From: Microbacterium sp.
GTDB taxonomy: Bacteria; Actinomycetota; Actinomycetes; Actinomycetales; Microbacteriaceae
DNA: 64,000 nucleotides
Reading direction: 5' to 3'
Assembly (NCBI RefSeq): GCF_031178445.1
Contig: NZ_JAPSIY010000003.1
Location: forward strand, 217,253-281,252
Shown: piece by piece, positions 7,870-16,900 of the stretch
Numbering within the stretch: position 1 is the first letter of the stretch
How the letters are laid out: each line of letters begins with the position of its first letter
Program-made: the position numbers and the translations under genes
The notes under the pieces: generated by a model
The model's input: the letters and a program-made list of their open reading frames with translations, nothing else
What the model was told of the DNA's origin: nothing
The model's database searches: none

Positions 7870-9776
7870 CGGTGTGGGATTGGCTGGCGATGTTACCGGT
7901 GATGGTCGTCGCCATCGCTGTCGTGCTGCTTCCGGGGCTGCTCATCGGTGCCGCACTTCGGGTACGCGGGGTTCTGCTTTGGGGTTTCGCACCCGCGGCC
8001 GGCGTCGCGGCACTAGCGGTGAGCGCCGGCGGTCTCGGCATACTCGGTGTCGGTTGGTCCGTGTGGACTGCGGGTATCGCCGTGCTGCTGCTCGCGGGGA
8101 TGGCCGCGTTGATCGGCCACTCGCTCGCCCCTGCGAAGCTGGAGGTCGTACGCCCCGGTCACGGCGTGGCGGTCGCCGCTGCTGTCGCCGCTGGGGCTCT
8201 CCTCGGGATGGTGCGCATGGCGTCGCTCATTCGCAGCCCTGACAGCGTGTCGCAGACCAACGACGCGACGTTCCATCTCAACGCATTGCGGTTCATCTCG
8301 GATTCAGGCAGCGCATCGTCATTGGACCTCCTCGGCGCTATCGACACGAGCGGTTTCTATCCCGCAGCGTGGCATGCTGTCGCCTCCACGGTCGCGGCGC
8401 TCACCGGCGCGGATGTCGTGCGCGTCGCCAACGCGACATCGCTCGCGATCGCCGGACCGATTTGGGTGCTGTCGATCACGTCGTTCGTCTGGTGTACAGC
8501 GCGTGGCGCGCGCGCGGCGACGATCGCGGCGGCGCTGATGTCCCCGGCGCTACTGGCCTTCCCCTTCTACGCGCTCGATTTCGGTGTGCTGTACCCGTAC
8601 GCGCTCTCGGTGGCCGTTCTACCCGGCGTTCTCGCCGTGCTCGTCGCTCTCGCCGCCTCACACCGCGACGGGGGAGCCGGAACAGAGACAGTGCGGCGCC
8701 GATGGCTTGCTATCGTGGCGTCGGCGGTCGGGCTCGCCGCGATCGCGCTCGCACAGCCGGCGGCACTCCTGATCTGGGTCATAGGCGCAGTCTCCCTCGT
8801 CCTGTGGATCGTCCACAAGGAATGGGCCGGCTCGGGCCGACGGCGCAGGATCTGGCTGCTTGTGACTGCCTTCGCGGTCGTGGTAGCTGCTGCGCTGGTC
8901 TGGGCCGTGCTGATGCGGTTCAGTCCCAGTGTGCTCTGGTCATCGCGCAAGTCACTGATCCCGGCTGTCGTTGACCTGGTGCTCAACGACAGCATCGGTC
9001 CGGGTCCGGCTGTGACGATGAGCGCGCTCGCGATCGCGGGGATCGTGGTGGTCGTCTGTCGCAGACCATTGCGGTGGCTCCTGCTCTACGGTGCGGCCAT
9101 CTCGGTGCTGACGCTGGTCGCGGTCTCGGTGCGCAACGAGGCGATCCGCGGACTGCTGTCCGCCTGGTACGCGGATCCCCACCGCTTTATCATGATGATG
9201 CCCTTGGTGGTCATCCCGCTCGCCGCGATCGGCGTCGCCGGCATCCTGAGACTGATCGGCCGCCGGAGCAGAACGGCAAGCCTCGTCGTGGGGGCGGTCG
9301 TCGCCGGCGTACTTCTGGTCGAGACCACCGTCTGGGCGGTGATTGACGCGAGATCCGAGCGGAGCGACTATGGCGTCACCGCGACGTCCTACCTGTCGAT
9401 CGATGAGAGGCTCCTACTCGAGCGGCTGCCGCACTATGTCGATCGCGACGATCGCGTCCTCGGAGATCCTTCTGCGGGAGCGGCGTTCGGCTACGCGCTG
9501 AGCGGTGTGGATGTCGTTCCCCGAACTTGGTCCATGCCCAACGACGCCGCGCACACCGTGCTCGGAGAGGAGTTGGTCGATCTGGCTGACGAGCCGGCCG
9601 TCTGCGAGGCGCTCGCCAGCACAGGGATCGACTATGTCCTCGACTTCGGTCAGAGCACCGCCGGGGCGGGCCGCCAGGACATGCCCGGTCTGACAGGATT
9701 CGCGGATGCTGCGGGCTTCCGGAAAGTCGCTCAGCAGGGTGATGCGTCCCTCTGGCGGATCACCGGCTGCGACTGA
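7866..9776 (+). CDS. polytopic membrane protein, DUF6541-like, probable GT-C type
   Basis: A 636-residue protein with many hydrophobic segments, beginning MTVWDWLAMLPVMVVAIAVV and ending in a soluble tail with IDYVLDFGQSTAG. The loop after the first segments contains TNDATFHLNALRFI, with Asp and His spaced as in lipid-linked-sugar transferases of the GT-C class. It resembles the uncharacterised actinobacterial family DUF6541. A role in transferring sugars outside the membrane is plausible and is inference. The ATG overlaps the stop of the preceding gene (7866-7869). Its stop and that of the convergent DUF2304 gene sit in a small CTGAG/CTCAG inverted repeat at 9773-9788. Confidence 0.72.
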   Translation: MTVWDWLAMLPVMVVAIAVVLLPGLLIGAALRVRGVLLWGFAPAAGVAALAVSAGGLGILGVGWSVWTAGIAVLLLAGMAALIGHSLAPAKLEVVRPGHGVAVAAAVAAGALLGMVRMASLIRSPDSVSQTNDATFHLNALRFISDSGSASSLDLLGAIDTSGFYPAAWHAVASTVAALTGADVVRVANATSLAIAGPIWVLSITSFVWCTARGARAATIAAALMSPALLAFPFYALDFGVLYPYALSVAVLPGVLAVLVALAASHRDGGAGTETVRRRWLAIVASAVGLAAIALAQPAALLIWVIGAVSLVLWIVHKEWAGSGRRRRIWLLVTAFAVVVAAALVWAVLMRFSPSVLWSSRKSLIPAVVDLVLNDSIGPGPAVTMSALAIAGIVVVVCRRPLRWLLLYGAAISVLTLVAVSVRNEAIRGLLSAWYADPHRFIMMMPLVVIPLAAIGVAGILRLIGRRSRTASLVVGAVVAGVLLVETTVWAVIDARSERSDYGVTATSYLSIDERLLLERLPHYVDRDDRVLGDPSAGAAFGYALSGVDVVPRTWSMPNDAAHTVLGEELVDLADEPAVCEALASTGIDYVLDFGQSTAGAGRQDMPGLTGFADAAGFRKVAQQGDASLWRITGCD

Positions 9777-9784
9777 GGGCGAGC

Positions 9785-10150
9785 TCAGACCGCTTCGTCA
9801 TCCGCGGCGCTCCTGTGCGCGGAGCGCTCTGAAGCCTCAAGCAGCGCGATCTTGCGCGACAGCAGCGTCAATTGCCGTTGCAGTGCGGCGTTGCGTCGGT
9901 ACTGCGTGTACACGAACGCCAGGAACATGACGATCAGTGCGTACAGCACCAGATCGGTACCCCGGCCCACCCCGACGAGCTGGGCCAGCCAGGTCAGCCA
10001 TTGGGGGAACAGCACCGACAGGACGGCGGCGATCACGAACAGCGCCATCAGCAGCCGACGGATCGCAAGATGGCTGTCGGCGCCCGTACGCCGCATCATG
10101 AAGGCCGCGAGGATGACGATGGCCACGATCAGGAGGAGCTGGATCCACAT
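9785..10150 (-). CDS. DUF2304 family membrane protein
   Basis: A 121-residue protein with three hydrophobic segments (MWIQLLLIVAIVILAAFMM; LLMALFVIAAVLSVLF; LVLYALIVMFLAFVYTQY) and a C-terminal coiled coil (RNAALQRQLTLLSRKIALLEA). This is the layout of DUF2304, usually encoded next to a dolichyl-phosphate-mannose-synthase-like GT2, as here. The two genes are three bases apart, so they form one operon. It may be a membrane partner of the polyprenyl-phosphate glycosyltransferase. The exact function of the family is not established. Confidence 0.8.
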   Translation of the reverse strand: MWIQLLLIVAIVILAAFMMRRTGADSHLAIRRLLMALFVIAAVLSVLFPQWLTWLAQLVGVGRGTDLVLYALIVMFLAFVYTQYRRNAALQRQLTLLSRKIALLEASERSAHRSAADDEAV

Positions 10151-10153
10151 GGG

Positions 10154-10852
10154 TCACCTCACCACCAGATCCACGAGGATGTTCACAGAGTTGAGCACGC
10201 TCTGACCCTTCGCCTTCGAGTAATCGGTGTACAGCAGCTCGACGGGATACTCGATCCACGGCAGACCGGTGCGGCCGATCTCAAGTACGATCTCGGTCGC
10301 ATGCGCCATGCGATCCTGCTTGAGCTCGATCTTCTGCGCGGCGTCCCGACGGATTACCCGGAGGCCGTTGTGAGCGTCGGTGAGGCGCATGCCCGTGGTC
10401 ATGTTGGTCACCCAGATCGCCGTCTTAAGGATGACCTTCTTCATCCACCCCGGACGGGTCCGGTCATCGAGGAACCGTGATCCGAAGACGACCGCCGCGC
10501 CACCGCTGCGGGCCGCCTCGAGCATTCCCAGCGCGTCCTCGATCCGGTGCTGTCCATCGGCGTCGAAGGTCACGATGTACTCGCACTCAGGGTGGGAGAG
10601 AGCGAAGTCGATGCCGGTCTGCAGGGCGGCACCCTGCCCGAGGTTGACGGGGTGCTGCACCAGGAGCGCCCCGGCCTCCATTGCGATCCGCGCCGACCCG
10701 TCGCTCGATCCGTCATCGACGCAGACGATGTTCGCGAACTTGGTCCTCAGATCGCCGACGACCCCGGCGATGACGCCCGCCTCGTTGTACAGCGGCATCA
10801 CGACCCAGGCTCGACGGTCGAGTGTGTGTGGCACAGGCACGCTCATCGGCAT
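10154..10852 (-). CDS. GT2 glycosyltransferase, polyprenyl-phosphate hexose synthase-like
   Basis: A 232-residue single-domain GT2 enzyme: AWVVMPLYNEAGVIAGVV, VCVDDGSSDGSA, VNLGQGAALQTGIDFA, IVTFDADGQH (the metal-binding DAD) and VFGSRFLDDR. These motifs match dolichol-phosphate-mannose synthase and GtrB-type enzymes that load one sugar onto polyprenyl phosphate. It has no C-terminal membrane anchor; the downstream DUF2304 protein may supply one. ATG 10852 is used, but a second ATG six bases later has better spacing to an upstream GGAA. The lipid-linked sugar could feed GT-C enzymes such as the DUF6541-like protein nearby. Confidence 0.85.
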   Translation of the reverse strand: MPMSVPVPHTLDRRAWVVMPLYNEAGVIAGVVGDLRTKFANIVCVDDGSSDGSARIAMEAGALLVQHPVNLGQGAALQTGIDFALSHPECEYIVTFDADGQHRIEDALGMLEAARSGGAAVVFGSRFLDDRTRPGWMKKVILKTAIWVTNMTTGMRLTDAHNGLRVIRRDAAQKIELKQDRMAHATEIVLEIGRTGLPWIEYPVELLYTDYSKAKGQSVLNSVNILVDLVVR

Positions 10853-10926
10853 GATTCCATTGTGTCAGGTGCTGCTGCGCGACCTCGGCGAGGCGTGCGG
10901 AACCCGGCCGAGTGTGAGGAGCGCAT

Positions 10927-12138
10927 GTGAACCGCAGAAGCCGCGCGTCGCGATCCCGCGTGCGCGTCGTCATGGCGAGCCGCATCTTCGCGCCTGAGCC
11001 CTCAGCGGCGTCATTGCGCCTCGGTGCGCTGGCCGCCGAACTGACGACGCGGGGAGCCGATGTGCGCGTGCTCACGACGACACCGCCCAGGAGCGCCCCT
11101 GCCGCATCCGACGCCGGGACGGATGTCCGGCGCTGGCCGGTGCTGCGGGACGCGTCCGGGTATGTCCGCGGGTACCTGCCGTACATGAGCTTCGACCTCC
11201 CGTTGCTGCTGCGGATCGTCTTCGGACGCCGCGGTGACGTGTACCTCTGTGAGCCGCCTCCCACCACAGGGCTGTTCATGCGCATCGCGTGCGCGCTCGT
11301 CAGGCGGCCGTACGTCTACTACGCCGCGGACATCTGGTCGGACGCCGCCCAGGCCACCGGAGCGTCCGGCGCCGTGCTCCGCGTCGTGCGATGGATGGAG
11401 GCCTTCGCCCTGCGCGGAGCGCAGGAGGTCCTCGTGGTGACCGACGGGGTGGCCGAACGCGTCGGCGAACTCACTCCGGGAGCTCGCACCCACGTCGTCG
11501 GCCATGGAGTGGATCTCGACCTCTTCTCTCCCGGTGGCACGGCCGTGCCTGTGCCAGCGGATGTCGTTTACGTGGGGTCGGCGAGCGAATGGCACGGGGC
11601 TGAGATCGCCGTCCGCGCAGTGATCGATGTGCTCCGGCGGCGTCAGGAGCTCACCGCCGCCTTCGTCGGGCAGGGCTCTTCCTGGCAGGCGATGCGCGCC
11701 GCCGTCGCGGATGCGGGTCTCGCCGGCCGGATCCGGTTCGTGGACACTGTGCCGCCGGAGCAGGCTGCGGCGTGGCTGAGAGGCGCGCGTGTCAGCCTGG
11801 CGACGCTCGTACCGGGGCAAGGCTACGACTTCGCGGTTCCGACGAAGCTCTACGCCTCCGTGGCTGTCGGCACTCCCGTCGTCTATGCGGGCCCCGATCC
11901 GGTTCGCAGCCTCGTCGAGCGGAACGGGCTGGGTCGGGGCGTCGGATACGATGAGCACGAACTCTCCCGCGCGCTGGAGGAGCTGCTGGCCGCCCTGCAT
12001 CGCCCGGAACGCGGCGCTGACTGGCTGGCCGCGTGGGCGCGTGAGCATGTCTCGGCCGAGGCGGTGGCGCGACGTTCCGCCGAGGTAGTGCTCGCCGCGG
12101 CCACCCCGAACACGGCCTACTCGGACACCCGACGATAG
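10927..12138 (+). CDS. GT4 family glycosyltransferase
   Basis: A 403-residue GT-B fold protein. After a short basic N-terminus the first Rossmann region begins VRVVMASRIFAPEPSAASLR. The C-terminal donor-binding half has VVYVGSASEWHGAEIAV, LAGRIRFVDTVPPEQAAAWL and FAVPTKLYASVAVGTPVVYAG, where a Lys (PTKLYA) replaces the more usual Glu motif. This type makes glycosidic bonds on the cytoplasmic side of the membrane. GTG 10927 is preceded by GAGGAG at seven-base spacing. Donor and acceptor are unknown. Its TAG stop forms the first half of the -10 for the next operon. Confidence 0.85.
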   Translation: MNRRSRASRSRVRVVMASRIFAPEPSAASLRLGALAAELTTRGADVRVLTTTPPRSAPAASDAGTDVRRWPVLRDASGYVRGYLPYMSFDLPLLLRIVFGRRGDVYLCEPPPTTGLFMRIACALVRRPYVYYAADIWSDAAQATGASGAVLRVVRWMEAFALRGAQEVLVVTDGVAERVGELTPGARTHVVGHGVDLDLFSPGGTAVPVPADVVYVGSASEWHGAEIAVRAVIDVLRRRQELTAAFVGQGSSWQAMRAAVADAGLAGRIRFVDTVPPEQAAAWLRGARVSLATLVPGQGYDFAVPTKLYASVAVGTPVVYAGPDPVRSLVERNGLGRGVGYDEHELSRALEELLAALHRPERGADWLAAWAREHVSAEAVARRSAEVVLAAATPNTAYSDTRR

Positions 12139-12141
12139 AAT
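12136..12141 (+). promoter_or_regulatory. -10 TAGAAT for the uronic-acid operon
   Basis: TAGAAT overlaps the TAG stop of the preceding gene. It gives a leader of about 35 bases that carries TAGGAGC seven to eight bases before the GTG at 12182, so this operon start looks leadered. Confidence 0.45.
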
Positions 12142-12181
12142 CTCGGTGCACCGTCTCGTCCTTCGGTGAGCTAGGAGCGCT

Positions 12182-12793
12182 GTGACTCATTCCACCCAGG
12201 TGCGGATCGTCGAATCCGCAGATGTCTCCGCCGACGCATCGATCGGCGACGGCTCCTCGATCTGGCACCTGGCTCAGGTGCGCGAAGGCGTGCGGATGGG
12301 TGAGAACTGCATCGTCGGACGCGGCGCCTACATCGGCACCGGCGTCGAGATGGGCGACAACTGCAAGGTGCAGAACTATGCCCTGGTCTACGAGCCGGCC
12401 AAGCTCGCCGACGGTGTCTTCATCGGGCCCGCGGTCGTGCTGACCAATGACACCTACCCGCGCGCCATCAACGCCGATGGAACGCTCAAGAGCGCCCATG
12501 ACTGGGAGGCCGTCGGCGTGACCGTCGAGCGCGGAGCGGCCATCGGTGCGCGCGCCACCTGCGTCGCGCCCGTGACGATCGGCGCCTGGGCGACGGTGGC
12601 GGCCGGCGCCGTCGTCGTCAAGGACGTCCCCGCCTACGCTCTTGTGGCCGGCGTTCCTGCGCGTCGCATCGGCTGGGTGGGGGAGTCCGGCATGCCGCTG
12701 GCCGCTGGTGAGGATGAGAACACGTGGGTCTGTCCGGCGTCGGGCGACCGATATTTCGAGACTGATGGAATTCTGACCAAGGAGGCCGCGTGA
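12182..12793 (+). CDS. WbpD-like N-acetyltransferase (left-handed beta-helix)
   Basis: A 203-residue protein with hexapeptide repeats (ADVSADASIGDGSSIWHLAQ, GENCIVGRGAYIGTGVEMGD, TIGAWATVAAGAVVVKDVPA) ending VAGVPARRIGWVG. The SIWHLAQVREG segment is typical of WbpD/WlbB enzymes, which acetylate the 3-amino group of UDP-GlcNAc3NA to give UDP-GlcNAc(3NAc)A. The next two genes are the aminotransferase and dehydrogenase of the same route, which strengthens the call. A short tail after the helix contains CPASGDRYF. GTG 12182 follows TAGGAGC. The stop overlaps the next start (GTGA). Confidence 0.85.
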   Translation: MTHSTQVRIVESADVSADASIGDGSSIWHLAQVREGVRMGENCIVGRGAYIGTGVEMGDNCKVQNYALVYEPAKLADGVFIGPAVVLTNDTYPRAINADGTLKSAHDWEAVGVTVERGAAIGARATCVAPVTIGAWATVAAGAVVVKDVPAYALVAGVPARRIGWVGESGMPLAAGEDENTWVCPASGDRYFETDGILTKEAA

Positions 12794-13887
12794 GCGATTT
12801 CATTCCCCCGGCGAGGCCGATCATCGGCGATGAGGAGCGCGAGGCCGTCGACCGCGTGCTACGCAGCGGCATGGTCGCGCAAGGGCCTGAGGTCGCTGCG
12901 TTCGAGCAGGAGTTCTCCCAGCACTTCGTGCCGGGTCGTCCGTCAGTGGCGGTCAACTCGGGCACGGCCGGTCTGCACCTGGGCCTTCTCGCCGCCGGGG
13001 TCGGCGCGGGCGATGAGGTCATCGTCCCGTCGTTCACGTTCGCCGCGACCGGGAACTCGGTCGCCCTGACCGGTGGCACACCCGTGTTCGTGGACATCGA
13101 GCCTGAGACGTTTTCGCTGGATCCGGAGGCGGTGGCCGCAGCGATCACTCCGAAGACCAAGGGGATCCTGCCGGTGCACCTGTACGGTCACCCTGCGCGG
13201 ATGCGCGAGCTCGAGAGGCTGGCGGCAGACCGCGGCGTGGCGCTGTACGAAGATGCCGCGCAGGCCCACGGCGCCTCGCTGGACGGTCGGCCTGTGGGCT
13301 CGTTCGGGGAATTTGCGATGTTCAGCCTGTATCCGACTAAGAATATGACCAGCGGTGAGGGCGGAATGGTCACCGCGGCGACCGATGAGCTCGCACGTCG
13401 AGTCAGGCTGCTGCGCAACCAGGGCATGGAGCGTCAGTACGAGAACGAGGTGATCGGGTTCAACGCCCGCATGACCGACATTCACGCGGCGATCGGCCGC
13501 GTGCAGCTGACGAAGGTCGACGCGTGGACGAAGACGCGGCAGCAGAATGCTGCCTTCCTGGACGCGAATCTGGAGGGCGTCGTCGTCCCGTCGGTCGCCG
13601 AGGGGGCCGTGCACGTGTACCACCAGTACACGATCCGCGTCCCGGACGACCGAGACGGGTTCGTGAAGGCGCTCAAGGAGGAGCACAACGTCGGCGCGGG
13701 CGTGTACTACCCGATCCCGAATCACCGTCTGCCGTCGCTGGCGCCGTACGCGCCTGGGCTGGATCTGCCCGAGACCGAGCGTGCCGCGCGTGAGGTGGTG
13801 TCGCTGCCGGTACACCCCTCGCTCAGCCGGGGGGATCTGGAGCGCATCGTCGGTGCCGTCAACGCGACCGCGAAGGCGGGCGCCTGA
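12790..13887 (+). CDS. DegT/DnrJ/EryC1 aminotransferase (WbpE-like)
   Basis: A 365-residue PLP-dependent sugar aminotransferase. It has the substrate loop AVNSGTAGLHLGL, VIVPSFTFAATGNSV, the cofactor Asp in LYEDAAQAHGA, and the Schiff-base lysine near residue 184 in SLYPTKNMTSGEGG. The C-terminal GVYYPIPNHRLP is also typical. WbpE/WlbC installs the 3-amino group on UDP-3-keto-GlcNAcA using glutamate. It lies between the WbpD-like and WbpB-like genes with 4-base and 1-base overlaps, so all three form one pathway unit. Sequence alone does not prove the substrate. Confidence 0.88.
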   Translation: MSDFIPPARPIIGDEEREAVDRVLRSGMVAQGPEVAAFEQEFSQHFVPGRPSVAVNSGTAGLHLGLLAAGVGAGDEVIVPSFTFAATGNSVALTGGTPVFVDIEPETFSLDPEAVAAAITPKTKGILPVHLYGHPARMRELERLAADRGVALYEDAAQAHGASLDGRPVGSFGEFAMFSLYPTKNMTSGEGGMVTAATDELARRVRLLRNQGMERQYENEVIGFNARMTDIHAAIGRVQLTKVDAWTKTRQQNAAFLDANLEGVVVPSVAEGAVHVYHQYTIRVPDDRDGFVKALKEEHNVGAGVYYPIPNHRLPSLAPYAPGLDLPETERAAREVVSLPVHPSLSRGDLERIVGAVNATAKAGA

Positions 13888-14879
13888 TGGTGCTGCGCGC
13901 CGGATTGCTCGGCGTCGGGATGATGGGACGTCACCACGCACGCGTGCTACGCGAGCTGGACGGCGTCGACCTGGTCGCGATCGCGGATCCAGGGGGTGAT
14001 CCGCACGGTGTCGCGGGTGACCTGCAGGTGCTGCCCGATATCGACGCGCTGATCGGAGCGGGCATCGACATCGCGGTGGTCGCGGTGCCGACCCGGTTCC
14101 ACGAGCATGCGGCGTTGAAGCTCGCCGACGCAGGCGTGCACACGCTTGTCGAGAAGCCCATCGCGCACAGTCTGGATGCCGGGCAGCGGATGGTCGACGC
14201 GTTCAAAGACGCGCGTTTGGTGGGTGCAGTCGGCCACATCGAGCGCTTCAACCCCGCTCTGCAGGAGCTGCGCCGCCGCATCGCAGCGGGGGAGCTCGGC
14301 GCGGTCTACCAGGTCGTCACCCGCCGGCAGGGTCCCTTCCCCTCGCGTATCGCGGATGTGGGGGTCGCCAAGGATCTCGCTTCGCATGATGTGGACCTGA
14401 CCGCGTGGGTGGTGCAGTCCGACTACGACGTCGTTTTCGCGCAGACCGCGTTCAAATCCGGCCGCGAGCACGAAGACATGATCACCATCACCGGTCGCAC
14501 CAAGTCCGGGGTGATCGTGAACAATATCGTCAATTGGCTCAGCCCGATGAAAGAGCGCCTCACCGTCGTGACCGGTGAGAAGGGCGCGTTCGTTGCCGAC
14601 ACCTCCACCGGAGATCTCACCTTCTACTCCAACGGAACCATCCCCCTCGAGTGGGAATCCGTCTCCAGCTTCCGAGGCGTGTCCGAAGGAGACGTCACCC
14701 GGTACGCGTTCGCCAAGCGCGAGCCGCTGCGCGTCGAGCACGAGGCATTCCGCGACGCCGTCCTCGGCCATCAGACAGACGTGGTCACCATGGAACAGGG
14801 CCAGCGCACCCTCACCGTCGTCGAAGTCGCCCTCGCCTCGGCGGGCGACTCCTCGGTGCGAACGCTGCCGGGCGCGTGA
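13887..14879 (+). CDS. Gfo/Idh/MocA oxidoreductase (WbpB-like 3-dehydrogenase)
   Basis: A 330-residue NAD-dependent oxidoreductase. The N-terminal Rossmann motif is AGLLGVGMMGRHHARVL, the catalytic-face EKP is at about residue 89-91 (LVEKPIAHSLDAG), and GHIERFNPAL follows. In Pseudomonas and Bordetella, WbpB/WlbA oxidises C3 of UDP-GlcNAcA so that WbpE can aminate it. The immediate WbpD and WbpE neighbours give this role its support. The ATG at 13887 overlaps the aminotransferase stop. The gene's own TGA overlaps the next GTG. Confidence 0.86.
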   Translation: MVLRAGLLGVGMMGRHHARVLRELDGVDLVAIADPGGDPHGVAGDLQVLPDIDALIGAGIDIAVVAVPTRFHEHAALKLADAGVHTLVEKPIAHSLDAGQRMVDAFKDARLVGAVGHIERFNPALQELRRRIAAGELGAVYQVVTRRQGPFPSRIADVGVAKDLASHDVDLTAWVVQSDYDVVFAQTAFKSGREHEDMITITGRTKSGVIVNNIVNWLSPMKERLTVVTGEKGAFVADTSTGDLTFYSNGTIPLEWESVSSFRGVSEGDVTRYAFAKREPLRVEHEAFRDAVLGHQTDVVTMEQGQRTLTVVEVALASAGDSSVRTLPGA

Positions 14880-16900
14880 GGAGCCACCGGGCCCGCTGGG
14901 CGGCGCGTGTAGGTGTCGCGTTGGCACTGGTCCTGAGTGCGCTCGCACCGCCCGCACAGGCCGCGCATGCGCAGTCCGTGAATGCAGGGACTCGCCCTGT
15001 CACGGCCGTGACGCAGACACCGCAGCGCATCGCCGGCACCGACCGCTACGACACCGCGGTGCGGCTCTCGCGGACGCTCGACGGTCCCGTGCCGGTCGTC
15101 TTCCTCGCGACGGGTGCCGACTTCCCTGATGCGCTCACGGCGGCTGCGGCTGCCGGTGCGGCCGGCGGACCGCTGCTGTTGACCAGGCCGACCATGCTCC
15201 CGGACCTCGTCCGTGCAGAGATCGTGCGGCTGGCCCCACAGCGCATCGTGGTCGTCGGGGGCTCCGGTGTGGTGGCTGCCGGTGTCGAACGGGCGCTGCG
15301 CGGCATCGCCCCCACGACGCGAATTCAGGGTGCCGACCGTTACGAGACGGCGCGGCGCCTCTCCACCGCCGAGTTCACCGCCGCGGACGAGGTCTTGATC
15401 GTCACGGGCCGCGACTATCCGGATGCACTGGTCGCCGCAGCCGCCGCGGGAGGGGCACGTGTGCCGGTTCTGCTGGTGAACGGGCGGGCGACAACACTGC
15501 CGTCGGGCATCCTACAGGAGATCCGGCGCCTCGGTGCCGAGCGCGTGTCGATCGTCGGAGGCTACGGTGCGGTGCGCCCGGAACTCCAGTCCGTTCTTGC
15601 GAAAGCTGGCCTGAGGGTGCATCGTCTCGCCGGCGCGAACCGCTACGACACCGCTGCGGCCGTCGACGACGCGTACTTCCCGGCGAGCAGCGCCGATCGT
15701 GCGCTCATCGCGACGGGAGCTGACTTCCCCGATGCGCTCGCCGGCGCCGCGGCCGCTGCTCGTGCGAACCAGCCGCTGTATCTGGTGCGGCGCACCTGCG
15801 CCGATCCAGCGACCGTCGCCAGCGCCACGCGCGTGGGAACCACAGCAACACTCGCACTGGGAGGCGCCGCTGTCGTCAGTGAGGCCAGCGCCCGTCTGGT
15901 GTCGTGCACGAAGGCGGCGCCTGGGAGCGTGCTCGATCAGAGCTGGGACGAACTGGATACCTTGTTCGACCCCGACGCGCCGGCTCCGTACTGGGACCGC
16001 CCGCCCGTGGACGTGCGCGCGAGCACTCAGGTCCTTGACACCACAGGGTTGCGGGTGTACCGCGAGAAGTCCACCGGGCTTCGCGCGGACCACCCGGTCG
16101 TGTATGCACAGTACGGCATCTCGGCTTTGCTGGAGTATCAGCGAACCGGCGACGCCCTGTGGTTGAAACGGGCGGAGCGGCAGGCGGAGCGGCTCATCGA
16201 GATGCGCACGCTGCGCGGTGACGCGTGGTGGTACTCGTACCCCTTCAACTGGACGTACAGCGATCGCACGCTGCATGCGCCCTGGTGGTCGGCGATGGCA
16301 CAGGGACAGGCTCTGTCGCTGTTCGTTCGTCTGAGCGACGTGGACCCGCAGCCGCGCTGGGATGCCGCGATCGAGGGCACCTGGAAGAGCTTCCTGCAAA
16401 GTCGTTCGTCCTCCCAGCAGTGGTCGAGCGTCGTGATCGACGGGCACCTGTACTTGGAGGAATACGCCGGCGACCAGAAGCCCCTGCAAGTGCTCAACGG
16501 GCAGATCTTTGCGATGTTCGGCGTCTACGACTATTGGCGTCTGACGGCGAATGTCGACGCAGAGCGGCTGTTGCGCGGAGCCAGCGCGACAGTGCTCGAC
16601 ATGATGCCGAAGATTCGTAAGCCCGGTGACGTCTCGTATTACTGCGTTCAGGCGAGCTTCTGCCAGCGCACGCTGTGGCAGAACCAGAAGTACCACGTGA
16701 TCCACTCCTGGCAGCTCGATACTCTGCAATCGCTCACGGGTATCGAAGAGTTCGGCCACTGGGCGGACACGTTGCGCGCCGACTGGCGGCCGGTCACGCT
16801 TCGCATGCAGAACGATACGCTCGCGGACGAAGTCACACTTGGGGGCGACCCGCTGGACGCCGATCCGTTGGATCAAGGTGAGTCGAGCAGCGGGCCGTGA
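14876..16900 (+). CDS. secreted wall-binding protein with D-glucuronyl C5-epimerase domain
   Basis: A 674-residue exported protein. Residues 1-31 are a signal peptide (basic start, VALALVLSALAPP, then AQAAHA). Three cell wall binding repeat 2 units follow, starting near 50 (RIAGTDRYDTA), 150 (IQGADRYETA) and 255 (LAGANRYDTA). From about 380 to 635 the sequence matches the C-terminal domain of D-glucuronyl C5-epimerases (PF06662): YAQYGISALLEYQ, HAPWWSAMAQGQALSLFVR, YLEEYAGDQKPLQVLNGQIF and GVYDYWRLT. Such domains invert C5 of a hexuronic acid within a polymer. Coupling (GTGA) to the diacetamido-uronate genes suggests the substrate is the local polymer; that is inference. The domain could also act as a lyase or be non-catalytic. 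Confidence 0.83.
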   Translation: MRSHRARWAARVGVALALVLSALAPPAQAAHAQSVNAGTRPVTAVTQTPQRIAGTDRYDTAVRLSRTLDGPVPVVFLATGADFPDALTAAAAAGAAGGPLLLTRPTMLPDLVRAEIVRLAPQRIVVVGGSGVVAAGVERALRGIAPTTRIQGADRYETARRLSTAEFTAADEVLIVTGRDYPDALVAAAAAGGARVPVLLVNGRATTLPSGILQEIRRLGAERVSIVGGYGAVRPELQSVLAKAGLRVHRLAGANRYDTAAAVDDAYFPASSADRALIATGADFPDALAGAAAAARANQPLYLVRRTCADPATVASATRVGTTATLALGGAAVVSEASARLVSCTKAAPGSVLDQSWDELDTLFDPDAPAPYWDRPPVDVRASTQVLDTTGLRVYREKSTGLRADHPVVYAQYGISALLEYQRTGDALWLKRAERQAERLIEMRTLRGDAWWYSYPFNWTYSDRTLHAPWWSAMAQGQALSLFVRLSDVDPQPRWDAAIEGTWKSFLQSRSSSQQWSSVVIDGHLYLEEYAGDQKPLQVLNGQIFAMFGVYDYWRLTANVDAERLLRGASATVLDMMPKIRKPGDVSYYCVQASFCQRTLWQNQKYHVIHSWQLDTLQSLTGIEEFGHWADTLRADWRPVTLRMQNDTLADEVTLGGDPLDADPLDQGESSSGP

